A program made the translations under genes and the position numbers. Below are positions 22,270 through 34,464 of a stretch of DNA of 64,000 bases, piece by piece. The stretch comes from Artocarpus heterophyllus (lineage: Eukaryota > Streptophyta > Magnoliopsida > Rosales > Moraceae), in assembly GCA_025403435.1 (NCBI GenBank), contig CM046343.1, positions 33,266,930 through 33,330,929 on the forward strand. Direction: 5' to 3'. The notes below the pieces were generated by a model, which saw only the letters and a list, made by a program, of their open reading frames with translations, was not told where the DNA came from and did no database searches. Within the stretch, counting starts at the first letter, position 1; every line of letters starts with the position of its first letter.

Positions 22270-23135
22270 AAATTATAGGGATTGTTTCCATTGCCCGATG
22301 AGCTACTGCTACCACTGTTGGCACCACCATTGTGTTAGTTCGCCCGATGAGCTACTACTACCACTATTGGCACCACCATTGCGTTAGTTCCTTGACTGTT
22401 GTTATGGCTGTTGATGGTTACCGTTGCCCCTTCGGTTGTTTCTTTGGTGTCCACTAGTGGTCCTTGTTGGGTTCTCATAGTAAGTGGCGTTGTCCTTAAC
22501 TGACAATACCGACGATACTAAATCACTGTAGGTCCGGATCCATAAAGCAACCAACTATCATCAAATGGAACCCTTAAGCCCTTCTTGGAACTTAATACAC
22601 TTTTTTTCTTCAGATGCTATTACAGATGAGACAAACCTAGCCAACTCAGTAAACTTCGTCTCATAATCCCTAACCATCATCTCACATTATTCCAAACGAT
22701 AGAAATCAATGATCTTTTGATCTCTATGCCCTTCAGGAAAATAGCGATCATAGAACAACTTCTCGAAACTAGCCTAATCGATGTTCCTGTTGTTCTCTAC
22801 ACGCATTGCCTATTTCCATGAGGCATTGGTGCTACCTTCCAGCTTGTATGCTGCAAACTCAACATGAAATTCAACAAGCCCTCCTAAAGCGTCCAAATGT
22901 TTCAACACTGAGTTAAACCAGTGCTCGGCAGCTTGATGTTTTCCATTCCCATTAAAGGTTAGAATCGCTACACGATGAAATTCCCAGAAATACTTCTTTC
23001 AGTGACTCATCGCAGGATCATCATGCTGCACCCTTGGCGGCATTTGCCTAAAGGTAGCAAATATGGTATTCATCATACCCATGTCATGAATAGGGTCTGA
23101 GTCAACAGAAGCAGGACAACATTTTGGTGCCATTG
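22270..23135 (-). pseudogene. Decayed gag of a second Ty3/gypsy element
   Basis: The minus-strand translation starts MAPKCCPASVDSD near 23135 and, across several stops, gives AEHWFNSVLKHLDALG, YDRYFPEGHRDQKIIDFYRL and MVRDYETKFTELARFV, typical of the retrotransposon gag core. A Ser/Gly-rich stretch follows. A 49-bp tandem duplication (22294-22342 and 22343-22391) lies in the C-terminal part. The rest of the element's gag-pol is missing. Confidence 0.7.
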
Positions 23136-23219
23136 TCTTAATTCTGAAAATGAAAACTGGACTATTAGTGGTTCTCAATGTCATATCTATCTGTGCGCAA
23201 TTTCTAAGGTTCAAAACCT

Positions 23220-23236
23220 AGGGCTCTTATGCCAAA
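23220..23236 (-). other. Decayed primer binding site of the second gypsy element
   Basis: The minus strand reads TTTGGCATAAGAGCCC two bases inside the LTR end, with two mismatches from the initiator-Met primer site. It supports the LTR call and its minus orientation. Confidence 0.55.
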
Positions 23237-23238
23237 TA

Positions 23239-25711
23239 TGTCGCGTACCCAAAGTAGAGTGGTGATATGGCAGTTTAATTAAAATAAATAAACAAGATTA
23301 ATTAAACATACCAGAAAATTTTTCTTATATTTTAAATACATTTTAAGTAAATTCAAGAATATGATAATTTTAAACTCAATTCAAATAATACTAATGATAA
23401 ATCATAGCAAAGGAAAAATTACTGAATTAACCTTCAAATTAAGTTAAAACTTAAAATCCATCAAAAGCTGTTTGGATCCCATCGAATTGCACATGGTGCA
23501 CATACAATACAGGCATATAAGAGATGCAACTAAACCACAGTCCAACAAAACATAATCAAAGAGCATGATCAAAGTCTCATTATTACATGTCTTCATAAAA
23601 ATAGATAAATAAATAGCTCACGAACTACATGAATAAATTAACAGTACTCTACTAAGCTATATACTACGAACCATCTAGGGGAGAAAAATTAAAACAATAA
23701 AAATCATGGGCGAAAGGCTCAGTAAGATTTGAATTCAAAAAACATCATTTATAAAATAAAATAAATAATACAAATGCATATCGAAGGAATAATAAATAAC
23801 TAAATAAACTTTATGCTTACCATTCTTGACAAGTGATTTATCTCAAATCATATATTATTACTCATTGTGTGCAAAGCCTAATATAATTACCATTGTAGTG
23901 GCCCGGAGCAAGTTTTGGGACTTGTCCTTGAGATCGCTATTTGCACGACTAATCTTTATGTGACATTATGCACTTAAAACTCAACCAAACAGGGATTCTT
24001 AAACCGTTCCATGTTTAGTATCAATTAATCATTTTATTTCACTTGGTATACATTTACCAAGTTTTCATTATACATTTATTATCATTTATTTATTATGCTC
24101 ATATCCAAAACATTTGGAAATATATATATATATATATATATATGCTATACAATTCTTAAAAACATTTTAAGAGTATAAAGTATGGCCAAAACACTATTAA
24201 AATCATGGCTATAAAGGAAGATGTATAGAATCCTACCTCATTCTCTAATACTGATCATGCCTATATCACAATCACGTCTCGTTAAACGTTAGCTCTAAGG
24301 GATAGCAAGTAACCTTAGATGTAGACTCAATATATTAATGTTAAAACTTGGACATTCTACATTAGTATCCTATTTCATGGTTCCTTAGTGTGCCTTTTCT
24401 AGCTATAACATCTTATTTGTTTACCTAATAATTAAACATACTTTAAAACATATCAACAATGATTTTTTTATTAGTAAAACAAATAAAAATATACTTAGAA
24501 TTCATTTTGTAATAAGTGAGGCTCGAGTGGCTCAGAGCTGGGCTCCCTGATGAAGCTTGGGCGACTAGGGTACACTACCCTTGGTCGACTGCATGTCTTG
24601 CGGTGGCTCGATCGACTGTGTTGTCGCAACTAAGGGGCTTTGTTTCGAGCTCCCAAACTCAAATTGAGTTCAAATCATTTCAAACCAGTTCTAATGCATT
24701 CAAAACATGTTCTAATAATCTATAAACATCATATGTGGCATATAAACTCAGTTTCATACTCATGCAACTCAATTCCATCATTTTTCATGCATTTTTACAT
24801 ATTATTCCTAAAATAAACAAAAAAAATATAAAAACTACTTTTAATCTAGTTTTAATTTAAAAGAAAAGGGAATTTGAGTTTGAAATCACTCTACAATCTT
24901 AGATAAGACATGGTTTATGTTCGTTTTAGCTTGGATCATCACATGCAAGATAAATTCTTGATAAACTTGTTCAAAGTAAAACCGTCCAATTGGATAACAA
25001 TAATCAGGTATATGAACATGAATTTTTGAATACAAAATCAGAGATACAAGCTTCAAATCATGAGTTTAAATCATTAGAAACATCTCTAGCCTCAGATTAA
25101 AGGATTTGGCTTGAGTTTGATGTCCTCAAAACTGAGTTTCCATCTTCTCTTTTTAGCTGGAAATCAAGGTTGCAGTGTTCTAACTTGTTGAAGCAATGTG
25201 AGTGTCTGAGTTCTTTAAAAGCAAAATGAGAGGGTGTTTGAGAGAGGGAGAGACGTGAAGTGAGCAAAGAAGAGCAAGAACAACCAGAGGAAACAATTTG
25301 GGACTGATGAAAACTCTAGTGATCATGGCATTCTCTAAAGCTGAGTATAGAGACGGTTTCAAGATAAAACCATGTCCAGCACATGGTTTTGGTGAGAGTG
25401 AGTGTTGAGTTTCTTAAGGATGCCTTTCACCTGTTTTGGTCAAGTATGTTGGAGAAGACCTATTGGTCATTTGGCAAAATGTTTTGTTGTCTATTTTTTT
25501 AATAAAAATCTGATTTTAAAAATTACTAAAATACTATAATTTATTTTAAAACAATTTCATAATTGTTAAAAATTAAAAAAAAAAACAAAATAAACAAAAT
25601 GCAATGAATAAAAAATACCACAAAATGATTAATTAAAAATTAAATCTTAATTAGGTACACTAATTACCAATTTAGCATACAAATTATGTTTAATTAAATT
25701 TGGATATTACA
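23239..25711 (-). mobile_element. LTR (about 2.47 kb) of the second gypsy element
   Basis: In minus orientation it begins TGTAATATCC (25711) and ends GTACGCGACA (23239), right beside the primer site and the gag remnant. The 3' partner is absent. It contains (AT)n at 24120-24144 and a GC-richer stretch at 24518-24640 with repeated GGCTCGA words. Confidence 0.6.
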
Positions 25712-26811
25712 TTCACGCAACTAGCAGAACCATAGTCAGATCATGTGGAAATACTTTCCTGATCTGAAGTGATATAATTATTGTTTCTACCAAAAAAAAA
25801 AAAAAAAGAAAGAAAGAAAGAACGAAAAAAGAGTACTTGAGTCATATGCTAAACTTCAATCCTTGCTATCGTAAGTCAAACTGTTTAGTTAGCATGTATG
25901 GCTTTGTGCTTGTGTACATATGCATGTTTAAATAAAAACCAAACGAGCACATTATTAGCCCGGTTGACTATGAACCCAAATCTAAGCCTTATATACCGAT
26001 CGGGAACACTCTCAATATTTGGTCATTCGTCCGATTGTGACGTGCAATCAATATATGCGAGAGTATTGATCAAAAGCTTTACATTACAGCAGCTAAAAAT
26101 TTGATCGTTGTCTAATTGTTTTTGTCCTTATAAAAGGAAATACTTATATTGAGAGTTTTAATGAAATAATGAAACAAATATAGACTGAGATTTATTATTT
26201 TGTAACTAATGGGATGTTAATTCATATTAATAGTGTTTGAGAATCAAATTAAAATTTAAAATTAAAGTTTAAATATTATAATATATAAAAATTTTATGTT
26301 ATTGTATATTTTTATTGTATTGATATTATAACAATTAAAACTTTAATGTTGGAACGTAGTTTTTATACACTCTGGTTGTGTGGAAGGAGCTGCCAAAGGG
26401 CCTGAATGCGAACTGCGTACTGCGTACGGCATAGGAAAGTGAAAGTTGGGGTCAATTGTATTTATATATTGTTTATATCATTTTTTAAATATTGTGCCAT
26501 ACAGCAATGATCCAGCTTGTATTAGAGACAAAATTATCTTTCTTTTTTCAATGAGAAAAGGACACTTGCATTATCTTACGCCTTAGTCAACCCTTCTTGA
26601 TGCGCTCTAGTCCTGTTTGACAAATAACTTCAATATATATATGTATGTATGTATGTATGCATGTAACTATGTGTTCAAGAAAACAAATACGATCGCTAGA
26701 TCAGATTTATTGAAGTTATCAGATCAGTTACAGAACCTTACACTAGTACTCTTCTGTTCTGTCTTCGCCTTTTGATTTCCATCCATCTGATCATTAAAAA
26801 CAGATTCTCAC
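25712..26811 (+). other. Upstream region of the P450 gene
   Basis: No gene is seen. It holds a poly-A/(GAAA)n tract at 25792-25822, AT-rich DNA at 26250-26350, and TATATATATGTATGTATG with (GTAT)n at about 26632-26660, 150-180 bp before the ATG, which could serve as a TATA region. Confidence 0.4.
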
Positions 26812-29416
26812 ATGGAGTACTTGTTGAGTGCAATTTTATTTCTGATTCTCACATGGGCACTAATCAGAACCGCCCATTCCATCACAAGATCCAACCCCGA
26901 AATCTCCAGCAAGCTTCCGCCGGGACCGAAGCCGTTACCGGTAATCGGAAACCTCCACCAGCTGGGCGACAAGCTCCATAAGTCCCTAGCCAACCTTGCC
27001 AAAATCCATGGACCCCTAATGAGCCTAAAGTTCGTCCAAGTCACAACCATCGTGGTCTCCTCATCGGCGATGGCCAAAGAAGTCCTCCAAACACACGACC
27101 AACACTTGTCGAACCGCACCATCCCCAATGCCCTCCACATCCACGGCCACAACCACGTGGGGCTGCCGTGGATTCCAGTCTCGAACCTCTGGAGAACCCA
27201 AAGGAAGATCTGCAACCTTCAGTTGTTCTCCGCAAAAGCTCTCGATTCAAATCAAGAATTAAGGAGGAGAAAAGCTAGACAACTGTTTGAGCAAGTGGAG
27301 AGGAGCCGGTCGACCGGAGAGGCCGTGGATATTGGGAGGGAGGCTTTTACGACGACGCTGAACTTGCTTTCGAACACGATTTTTTCGGTCGATTTGGCAG
27401 ATCCTAACTCCGAGCTGGCTAAGGAGTTTAAGGAGATTACTAGGGGTATCATGAAGGAAGCTGGGTCGCCAAATTTAGGAGACTATTTTCCTCTGCTTAG
27501 GAAGATTGATCCGCAAGGAATTAGGCGAAGGATGACTGGTCATTTCAAGAGGATTTTGGACTTGTTAGATGGGATGATCAATGAAAGATTGCGGGCAAGA
27601 GAAAAGCCTGGTTTTGTTAATGGTGATGTCTTGGATACACTTCTCAACATCATTGAAGAGAAAACAGAGGAGATCAACAAAAACCAAGTCAACCATTTGT
27701 TACTGGTAAGTTCTAATTATATATTACAGAAAAAAAAATCTTTGAAAAAGAGAAAAATCACCGTATTTTTCTTGATTTTATTATGATTATTGAAGTTTTT
27801 TTTTGGTATCCAATCGGTAAACATTTCTTTATTAAAGAAAATTCTATGGCGAGGAGTTCCAGTAAAACCCTCTTTTTTACGGGAAATTCTATAGTGAAGT
27901 GCGCGTCCTATCATTTTTCTTAAACCACCATTTAGATGACACAACACTTATAACGTGTGTAACAGGGTTTTTACTTGTAGATTTTTTTAAGATTTGAGGC
28001 TGATATTATATGTAATACGTCATAGGGTGTGCGGTAAGTTGTTAAAATCAACTTTATAGTGTAAAATATAGTAACATATAAAAATTTTAAACTATTATAA
28101 TTTTTTATTTTTTTTAAATAACATATAAGATTTTTATATTATTTATAAAAAAAAAAATAGTTCCAAACATCCTTGTCAAGTAATTTATAAAATCCTACAA
28201 TCGCCGTCAATAGCTTTACAGGACTTTATGCATAATAGAACCCTATATCACTACCAGCCTCTCCTCCTGATTAATTGGATTGATTAGCTGAAGTGAGTGG
28301 TCCAATCTGTAGACCTCGGACGAACGTTAGTTCAGTGGGAAGGATTTAACGGACTCTGATGAGAGCTCTCTCGGCGTACAGAAACACAGAGAGAACACTC
28401 ACCTGAGAGAGAGCCATCGGTTGATCCAATCAATCAATCAAACCACAGATGCAAAGGGAGGCTTCAGGGAGCTTTTACTGTAACTCAATACATATTTACC
28501 CAAAACAGAATACTAAAAAAAAAAAACTTTGCCTTATTATTATTAATTAATTTTTAGGGAGTTTTTACTCTAATTTTATAGCGATTTGCAATGCATATTA
28601 AAGAAATTTAGATTTAGTCAAAACCCAAATAAAAATGAAAAAAAAATAGAATTTTATAATAATCTAAATCTTCAAAACGAAGCCTACCCATAGAATTCCC
28701 CCTTTTTAGAAAATTTTTTTGGCCCTTTTGTCAAAATCTTCCTATTAATATTGCCCTCTTTCTCATTCGAGCATTTCATCGAACAGGTTCTGTTCGTGGC
28801 CGGAACGGATACAACAGCATCGACGTTACAATGGGCGATGGCGGAGTTGCTTAGGAACCCGGAAGTCCTCTCCAAAGCAAGAGCAGAACTTGACAAGATC
28901 ATCGGAAAAGGAAACCCAGTTGAAGAATCAGACATTGCTCGTCTTCCTTACTTACAAGCAATAATCAGAGAAACGTTCCGGTTACACCCAGCAGTCCCAC
29001 TGCTGCTCCCTCGCAGAGCGGAAACCGACGTCGAAATCAAAGGCTTCACGATCCCAAAGGGGGCTCAAATTATGGTGAATGTCTGGGCCATAGGGAGAGA
29101 CTCTAAGACATGGGAGAACCCAGATGAGTTCACGCCGGAGAGGTTTTTGGGGCACTCGGAGTCGGAGAATAATGTTATTGAAGTTAAAGGGAGGAGTTTT
29201 GAGCTGATACCGTTTGGAGGTGGGAGAAGAATATGCCCTGGTTCGCCTTTGGCTGTGAGAATGCTTCATCTGATGTTGGGGACGCTTATTCACTCCTTTG
29301 ATTGGAAGCTTGAAGATGGGAAGAACCCAGATGACGTTGATATGGATGATAAGTTTGGCATTTCTCTAGAAATGGCTCGGCCCTTGCGGGCTATTCCTAG
29401 TCATGCACAAGGATAA
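26812..29416 (+). CDS. Cytochrome P450, CYP76 family (two exons)
   Basis: Exon 1 is 26812-27705 and exon 2 is 28787-29416. The 1081-bp intron is GT-AG, phase 0, at the position usual for CYP76 genes. The protein is 507 residues. It has an N-terminal membrane anchor (1-22), the hinge [13 protein letters not shown] (35-47), the oxygen-binding AGTDTT (303-308), ETFR of the ExxR motif (360-363), PERF (415-418) and the haem loop [10 protein letters not shown] with Cys448. All key motifs are intact, so it should be an ER-bound monooxygenase. CYP76 members hydroxylate monoterpenols such as geraniol, or other small substrates; this substrate cannot be read from sequence. AATAAA at 29515 is a possible poly(A) signal. 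Confidence 0.92.
28265..28445. repeat. Foldback (MITE-like) sequence in the P450 intron
   Basis: The ends are imperfect inverted repeats: ATTGGATTGATTAG...GTGAGTG at the left and CACTCAC...GATCCAATCAATCA at the right. It has no coding capacity. The intron otherwise is AT-rich and featureless. Confidence 0.4.
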
Positions 29417-29480
29417 AAAACATAAATGCTTTAAATTTAGAAGTGTTTTGAAAGACTAAATCAAACTTTGAGTCCTTCTA

Positions 29481-29707
29481 CGATAACATTTTGTATTTTA
29501 TATGTTTTTTGCTAAATAAAAAGACACAAAGCGGGATCACGGTGGTAGATTACTTCTCACGAGCACCACCCTTGTTTTGGTTGGACACCTAAGGGCGGAG
29601 CAGGGTACTCGAAACTCTGACCTTACCCTCCCTAAGTAAGAGAAGTTCTTTCAGGTTGTGCTCCATGCCGCTCCGGCCACCCCTTGGGTGCGATAACATT
29701 TTGTATT
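29481..29707 (-). mobile_element. tRNA-derived SINE with 17-bp target-site duplication
   Basis: CGATAACATTTTGTATT occurs at 29481-29497 and again at 29691-29707, flanking a 193-bp insert. On the minus strand the insert begins with an A-box-like GTGGCCGGAGCGG (29680-29668), then a B-box-like GAGTTTCGAGTACCC (29617-29603) about 50 bp later, and ends with a short T-run (CTTTTT). Pol III boxes, the size and the long duplication fit a plant SINE in the P450 3' flank. Confidence 0.75.
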
Positions 29708-29719
29708 GATATTTTACGT

Positions 29720-30300
29720 TTCAAACCATTATTTATTGGGATGTTTTTGGTCCTGCTAAATCCTTGTTTGCATGCATTTTTTTGTGGGTTTTTTTTTTTT
29801 TTTTTTTTGGGACGAGTGGATAAACGATCTTTCTTTTGTGTGCATTGTTTAAGCACGAATTGCTTGTTTCTCCTATCGTCATCAAATCAATGTTTACATC
29901 TTTTCATTCTCCCAAGATCTTCCAATAGTTCTAGTTTTTGTATTCAGTGTCGCTCTCCACTTCTGATTTTCTGGTATCATAGCTTTTGATCTATCTTTTC
30001 TCTTGTACATTTGTTGTGGTTCACCTGATTTAATAACATTTCCATTCACTGCCATTTTTGTGGTCGTTTTTTATTTTATTGTTGGTTATGTTCTATTGTC
30101 CTTTCCATTGTTTCTTACAGTTTCATGCGGTTTTGCCTTTGGCTATCGTCTTTCCATTAAATACCACTAAAGGTGTTGTTTATGTTTTGCCCTCGTTTCG
30201 TTTCATTTTTTTTCGTTGCCCTTTTATTGTCGCTTCTCTCTCTGTTTTTTTTTTTTTTTTCCCCTTTTTCCTATTGGTATTGGGATGCCAAAATTGAAAT
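29720..30300. repeat. T-rich tract iterating TCGTTTT/ATCGTC words (copy 1)
   Basis: About 580 bp of strongly T-rich plus strand with recurrent ATTGTCG, TCGTTTT and CTATCGTC words, similar to tracts at 34080, 36170 and 37230. The ORFs it gives are low-complexity Phe/Leu runs and are not credible proteins. Confidence 0.5.
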
Positions 30301-30565
30301 TCTTAGCCCTAAAATTGGAGGTAAGCTTGTGAAATTTGTGGGCTACTTATTAGGACGTAACGATTTGCTGAACAACATTCTTAACCGCTGAGAATTTTCA
30401 TAAAATCATATAAAACAATATATATATATATATATATATATGGAAAAACATAAAGGGAATTATTAAATATATAATATATAAGAAAATTCTAGAATCTTAA
30501 CAGAAACCATAACAACCGGAATGATAATCCAATACCTATATATCATTATTAGCTATAAAACTCTC

Positions 30566-32852
30566 TCAAGAGTAAAACGTGACAGATTTCGGGCATTTAA
30601 CAGAGCACCGTTTGTGATCGTCAGAATTCCATTCCAAGGATCCTTGAGTATGCTCATCATAATACCCGTAAGCAAAATTCTTGGTTCTAAAGAATGTCAC
30701 CGAATAACTAGCCTTCTGTTTCAGCCTAGTGAAAGACAACTTCTCAGGCTTCACAACAACCTTCACTCCTTGAGGTGGATAAACCTTGACGGTGTAATTC
30801 GAACGAGCTTGTCCAACTTTAGTCACGACCCTCTTCAAAGTGAGCTGTGGAGGTGTGGTGGGCAAAAACAAAACAGAAAAAGATGGATAGTTTAAGTCCT
30901 CTGGAATCATACTCTTCTCCTCTGAGCAATTCACTTTCTTTTGCAAGAATATCCCCACGGTTATATCTGTGTAATTTAGGCCACACAAGTAAGAAACATA
31001 GTCTGCAGGCTTGATGTCATACACACGTCCCAGGTCATTAGCCCCAGAGGGATTGACATGACCTGCGCCGAGGGCTAATACATCAGCAGGATTTGTTTCT
31101 CGTTAGGGATCGGTAGACCTTGTCGGTTTAATTGATTGGCTGTGGTCATCATCGCAGACTTGATTATCGCTGGGGAGCAATCAGGGTGAGAGCTCTTGAG
31201 GAGAGCGGCAATGCCACTCAAATGAGGGCAGGACATGGATGTCCCGGACATGATGTTGAACGATGAGGTTGGACTCGGCTTCTTGTCGAGAGGGAATGGC
31301 CAAGCAGCAAGAATGCTCACTCCAGGACCGAGAATTTCAGGTTTAAGTATCTCAGGACTCGCAGAGCTCGGCCCTCTGGAAGAGAATGAAGCCACCCTGG
31401 GAGCAAAGGATTTCTCCACTATTGAAGTGCCTTTGAATGTTAGCCTGGCTTTTGGGTTTGATGTTGAGTTGATGTATGATTTGAGCTTAAAAGCCTCGGA
31501 GAAAGTCACGTGGATTACAGGAAGGAGACGAGCTTCCGCCATTGTGCTGAACCCGTCGAGCTCTTCGTTCATAAGTATCATTGCGATTCCACCTGCATTT
31601 TTCACTTCTTTTTCTTGCTCGGATTTACCAACTTGTCTTTGATCTCGGGCACAATACTATTTTCCCTGTCACGTCAACTTGACCCGTCGTGTTTAGTGTT
31701 CCACTGGCGCACAGTCTAGACCAGTAATAAGAATCATTGCCGCCAGGATAAACTAGAGGCAACAATTTTTTTGAGTCGAAAATATCAGTCCGAAAGATCG
31801 ATTCGCCGTGGATTTCAACTCCATCTCCGAGCTTTAATCCGGCTCTTATGCTTCTATCCATGGTACTAGCTCCTACTGTGAGGATCCATGGAGCAACGTT
31901 GGAGACAGCGTAGTTGTACGGGCCGCTATTGCCTGCGGTGCAGCTCACAAAGATCCCTTTCTCCATTGCGCTGAAAGAGCCTAGTGAAATGGCATCGTGG
32001 TATAGAGCCCACGAGAGGCCGGCAAGGGAGATGGAAATGACGTCGACTCCATCGTCCACCGCGGCATCGAGCCCCGCCAGGATATTGCTCTCCAAGCATC
32101 CAACGGTGCCGCTGCAAACCTGGTAAACCCCCATTTGGCACGGGGCCATATGCCGACAGCGGTGCTGTTGGCGTTGCCAAGCACTGCAGCGCCCTTCACG
32201 AAGGCCCCTGCCGCCGTGCTTGCTGTGTGCGTGCCGTGACCTAATTCATCCTGCGACGACAACGATGATCCTATTACAGCGTTGGAGCTTGATGTGACGC
32301 TCCTGGCCCCTATGATCCTGTTGTTGCAGATGTTTGAGCTATTGATCGGCTCGCACACGCCTTTCCACCTCGCCGGTGGAGGCGGCATCCCGGTGTCGTC
32401 GAAAGAGGGATGGTCTTGCACTACACCGGTGCCGAGAACGCCGATGATTACGCCTTCTCCAAAGTTGGAATCCTTCCAGAAACCCTTGTCCTTGTTCAGC
32501 CCAAGAATTGAGGATTGTAAGTTGTTTGCAAAGTGTAAGTCCTCTCTTCATGAATAGACACAATTCCATCCTTTTTCTCCATGGCTTTGACTTGATCGGA
32601 AGTCAACCTCGCCGCAAATCCGGAAACATTTCTGTACGAATAGACCATGCTTGGCTTCTGGGTTGAGCTGGTTTCGTCTTCAAATCTCATAACTGGCAAA
32701 AAAGTCATGTAAATCCTCTGTTGCCATTGTCGTTAACTCTCTGGCTTTTCGACGTAAACTTTGTATGTCCCTAAGTTGTTTTCCTCAGCCGATGAAGAAA
32801 GCTTGGACATTAGAATTAGAAGATTAATTAGGAGAAATATCATGAGCTTCAT
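30566..32852 (-). pseudogene. Subtilisin-like protease (subtilase) pseudogene
   Basis: Minus-strand remnants cover a full plant subtilase: a signal peptide (MKLMIFLLINLLILMSKLSS from 32852), inhibitor I9 propeptide (MVYSYRNVSGFAARLT), catalytic His (HGTHTAS), oxyanion Asn (AGNSGP), PA-like insert, catalytic Ser ([11 protein letters not shown]) and C-terminal fibronectin-III-like domain. It is broken by a TAA at codon 40 (32733-32735), a frameshift near 32497, a 2-bp insertion near 32148, and shifts near 31630 and 31090. The expected catalytic Asp is Gly (VLGTGV where LDTG is usual). No introns are evident. A live protein would have been a secreted Ser peptidase; this copy is dead. Confidence 0.9.
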
Positions 32853-34010
32853 AATGGGCAAAGCTCCAAAGTTTTTATTTCTCTTTTTTTTTTCCCTAAT
32901 AACTAGTGCTTTTTAACAACGATTACAGAGGACCAGTACACATACTTATAAGGTTCCCGAGGATATTGGTTTTATGTTTTAGATTTTTTTTAAAAGGCTT
33001 TTTAGAGCTTTGCATGAGTGCCTAGATAAATTATTTAAATTAATTTGATTAACTTTTTGGTGTTTCAAAAAGGCATGTCTTAGGCAATTGGACCAAAAGC
33101 TCCTGCTTTCATGATTTAATTATCTAATTTAGCTGCAACTCTTTAGATGAACATTGCCTTTTGAGAAAATAAATAGTGATGATAATATATGGTAAGTGGA
33201 GTTACTCCGAATAATATCTTTTAGTCACCTTTTCTTCCTTTAAATTAATTTATTTTCAATAGAGGCCAATAGAAGTTATTTATGTCTTTTAGTTTTGCTT
33301 AAAAATGTAATGAGTATGTTTTCTAATCGAGAGATGCTAGATACACTAATTTAAAGAGTCTTAATGTATTTACGTTGAGACGCCTATAAAGTTGTCATGT
33401 TTTAATTTGTAAGTATTTAAAAGATTATCACCTATTTACGTCGCAGCTATCACTGAATCAAAAATTAGTATAAACTTAAAATTATAATTGATATGAAGTC
33501 AACCAAAAACCAAGAACCATATTATTAAGACGCCTATAGAGGGCCGCTACAACAAGTAACTACTATTCACTTGGATATTCTAAAATCAAACTCTAATCTC
33601 ATATTGACAATGTTTTTCTGTTTATTAGTTCCCAATGAAAATTGTCCGCTTTGCATGGATAAATAGAAAGCGACTCTACAAAAACTGAAGTTAATTCTAG
33701 AAGCTTTTCGAACTTAACATCATCATATACCCATTATAAACTTCTAATAGTGGCCAGAATTTTTATTTTTCTATTGTTAAAATAGAAATAGTTACTCTAA
33801 CTGAATGTGAACAATACTCTTATCACGTGGGCTTTATTTATAACAAAGAAACAAACTCCCCTTTGGGCAGTGAAAAGCATATAATGTCATCTGTAGCTAA
33901 TTAAAAATAAAAATTAAAAATTAAAAAAATAAAGGGAAAACAAAATAAAACAAAACAAAACAAAAATAACTTGGAAAGGTTTTGATTAATGTTTGGATAA
34001 AATAAACGAA
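32853..34010. other. Intergenic AT-rich DNA
   Basis: No ORF with recognisable content, no tRNA and no clear terminal repeats. It contains an A-rich run with (AAAAC)n at 33905-33968. The left part includes the former upstream region of the subtilase pseudogene. Confidence 0.5.
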
Positions 34011-34062
34011 GGTGTCATGGTGTAGTTCGTTATCACGTCAGTCTAACACACTGACGCAGTTC
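34011..34062 (+). pseudogene. tRNA-Val(AAC)-like 5' portion
   Basis: GGTGTCATGGTGTAGTTCG followed by TATCACGTCAGTCTAACACA matches the acceptor, D arm and anticodon arm of plant tRNA-Val(AAC), with the AAC anticodon kept. The T arm has degenerated (no GGTTCGA), so it cannot be a working tRNA. It leads straight into a T-rich TCGTTTT tract, suggesting a retroposon head. Confidence 0.65.
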
Positions 34063-34079
34063 TATATCTCACGTCTCTC

Positions 34080-34400
34080 TCATTTTTCTTGTCGTTTTAT
34101 CTTTTGGGTTTATTTTGCTGTGTGTCGTTCTCACCTTTTTTTTTTTCCTTGCTAAAGGCTGTGTCGTTTTTGCTTGGACCAAATTTCATTGTCCTCTCTA
34201 CATTATGCCATCGTTTTGCTTTGCTAAAGGCTGTGTCGTTCTTGCTTGTCCTTGTCATTTCCTTATTTTATTATCGTTTAATCTTTTGTTGTCGTTGTAT
34301 GTTCTGCCGTCGCGTTCCAGCTGATGTCTTTAACAGACCACATTTATTTGCTTTTGGGTGGTTTCCCAATTTTTTAGATTGTTTGTGAACATAGTAGAAA
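34080..34400. repeat. T-rich TGTCGTTTT-iterating tract (copy 2)
   Basis: TTGTCGTTTTA, TGTGTCGTTCT, TGTGTCGTTTTTGC, TGTCGTTCTTGC and TTATCGTTTAATC recur every 20-60 bp on the plus strand. An internal duplication AAAGGCTGTGTCGTT occurs twice (about 34155 and 34225). It starts just after the tRNA-Val-like head. Confidence 0.55.
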
Positions 34401-34464
34401 CCAAAATGCTGTAGTATATGAGAGTTTTATATTATAATATATGAGAACTTTATACTGTAGCAAT

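Noticed and set aside
28310..28430. Possible tRNA-like SINE in the P450 intron (GTTAGTTCAGTGGG and GGTTGATCC)
   Set aside because: The putative A and B boxes are too far apart and imperfect; inverted repeats explain the segment better.
29720..30391. Phe/Leu-rich ORFs taken as small membrane proteins
   Set aside because: They come from the T-rich iterated tract and similar ORFs appear in every copy of that tract in any frame.
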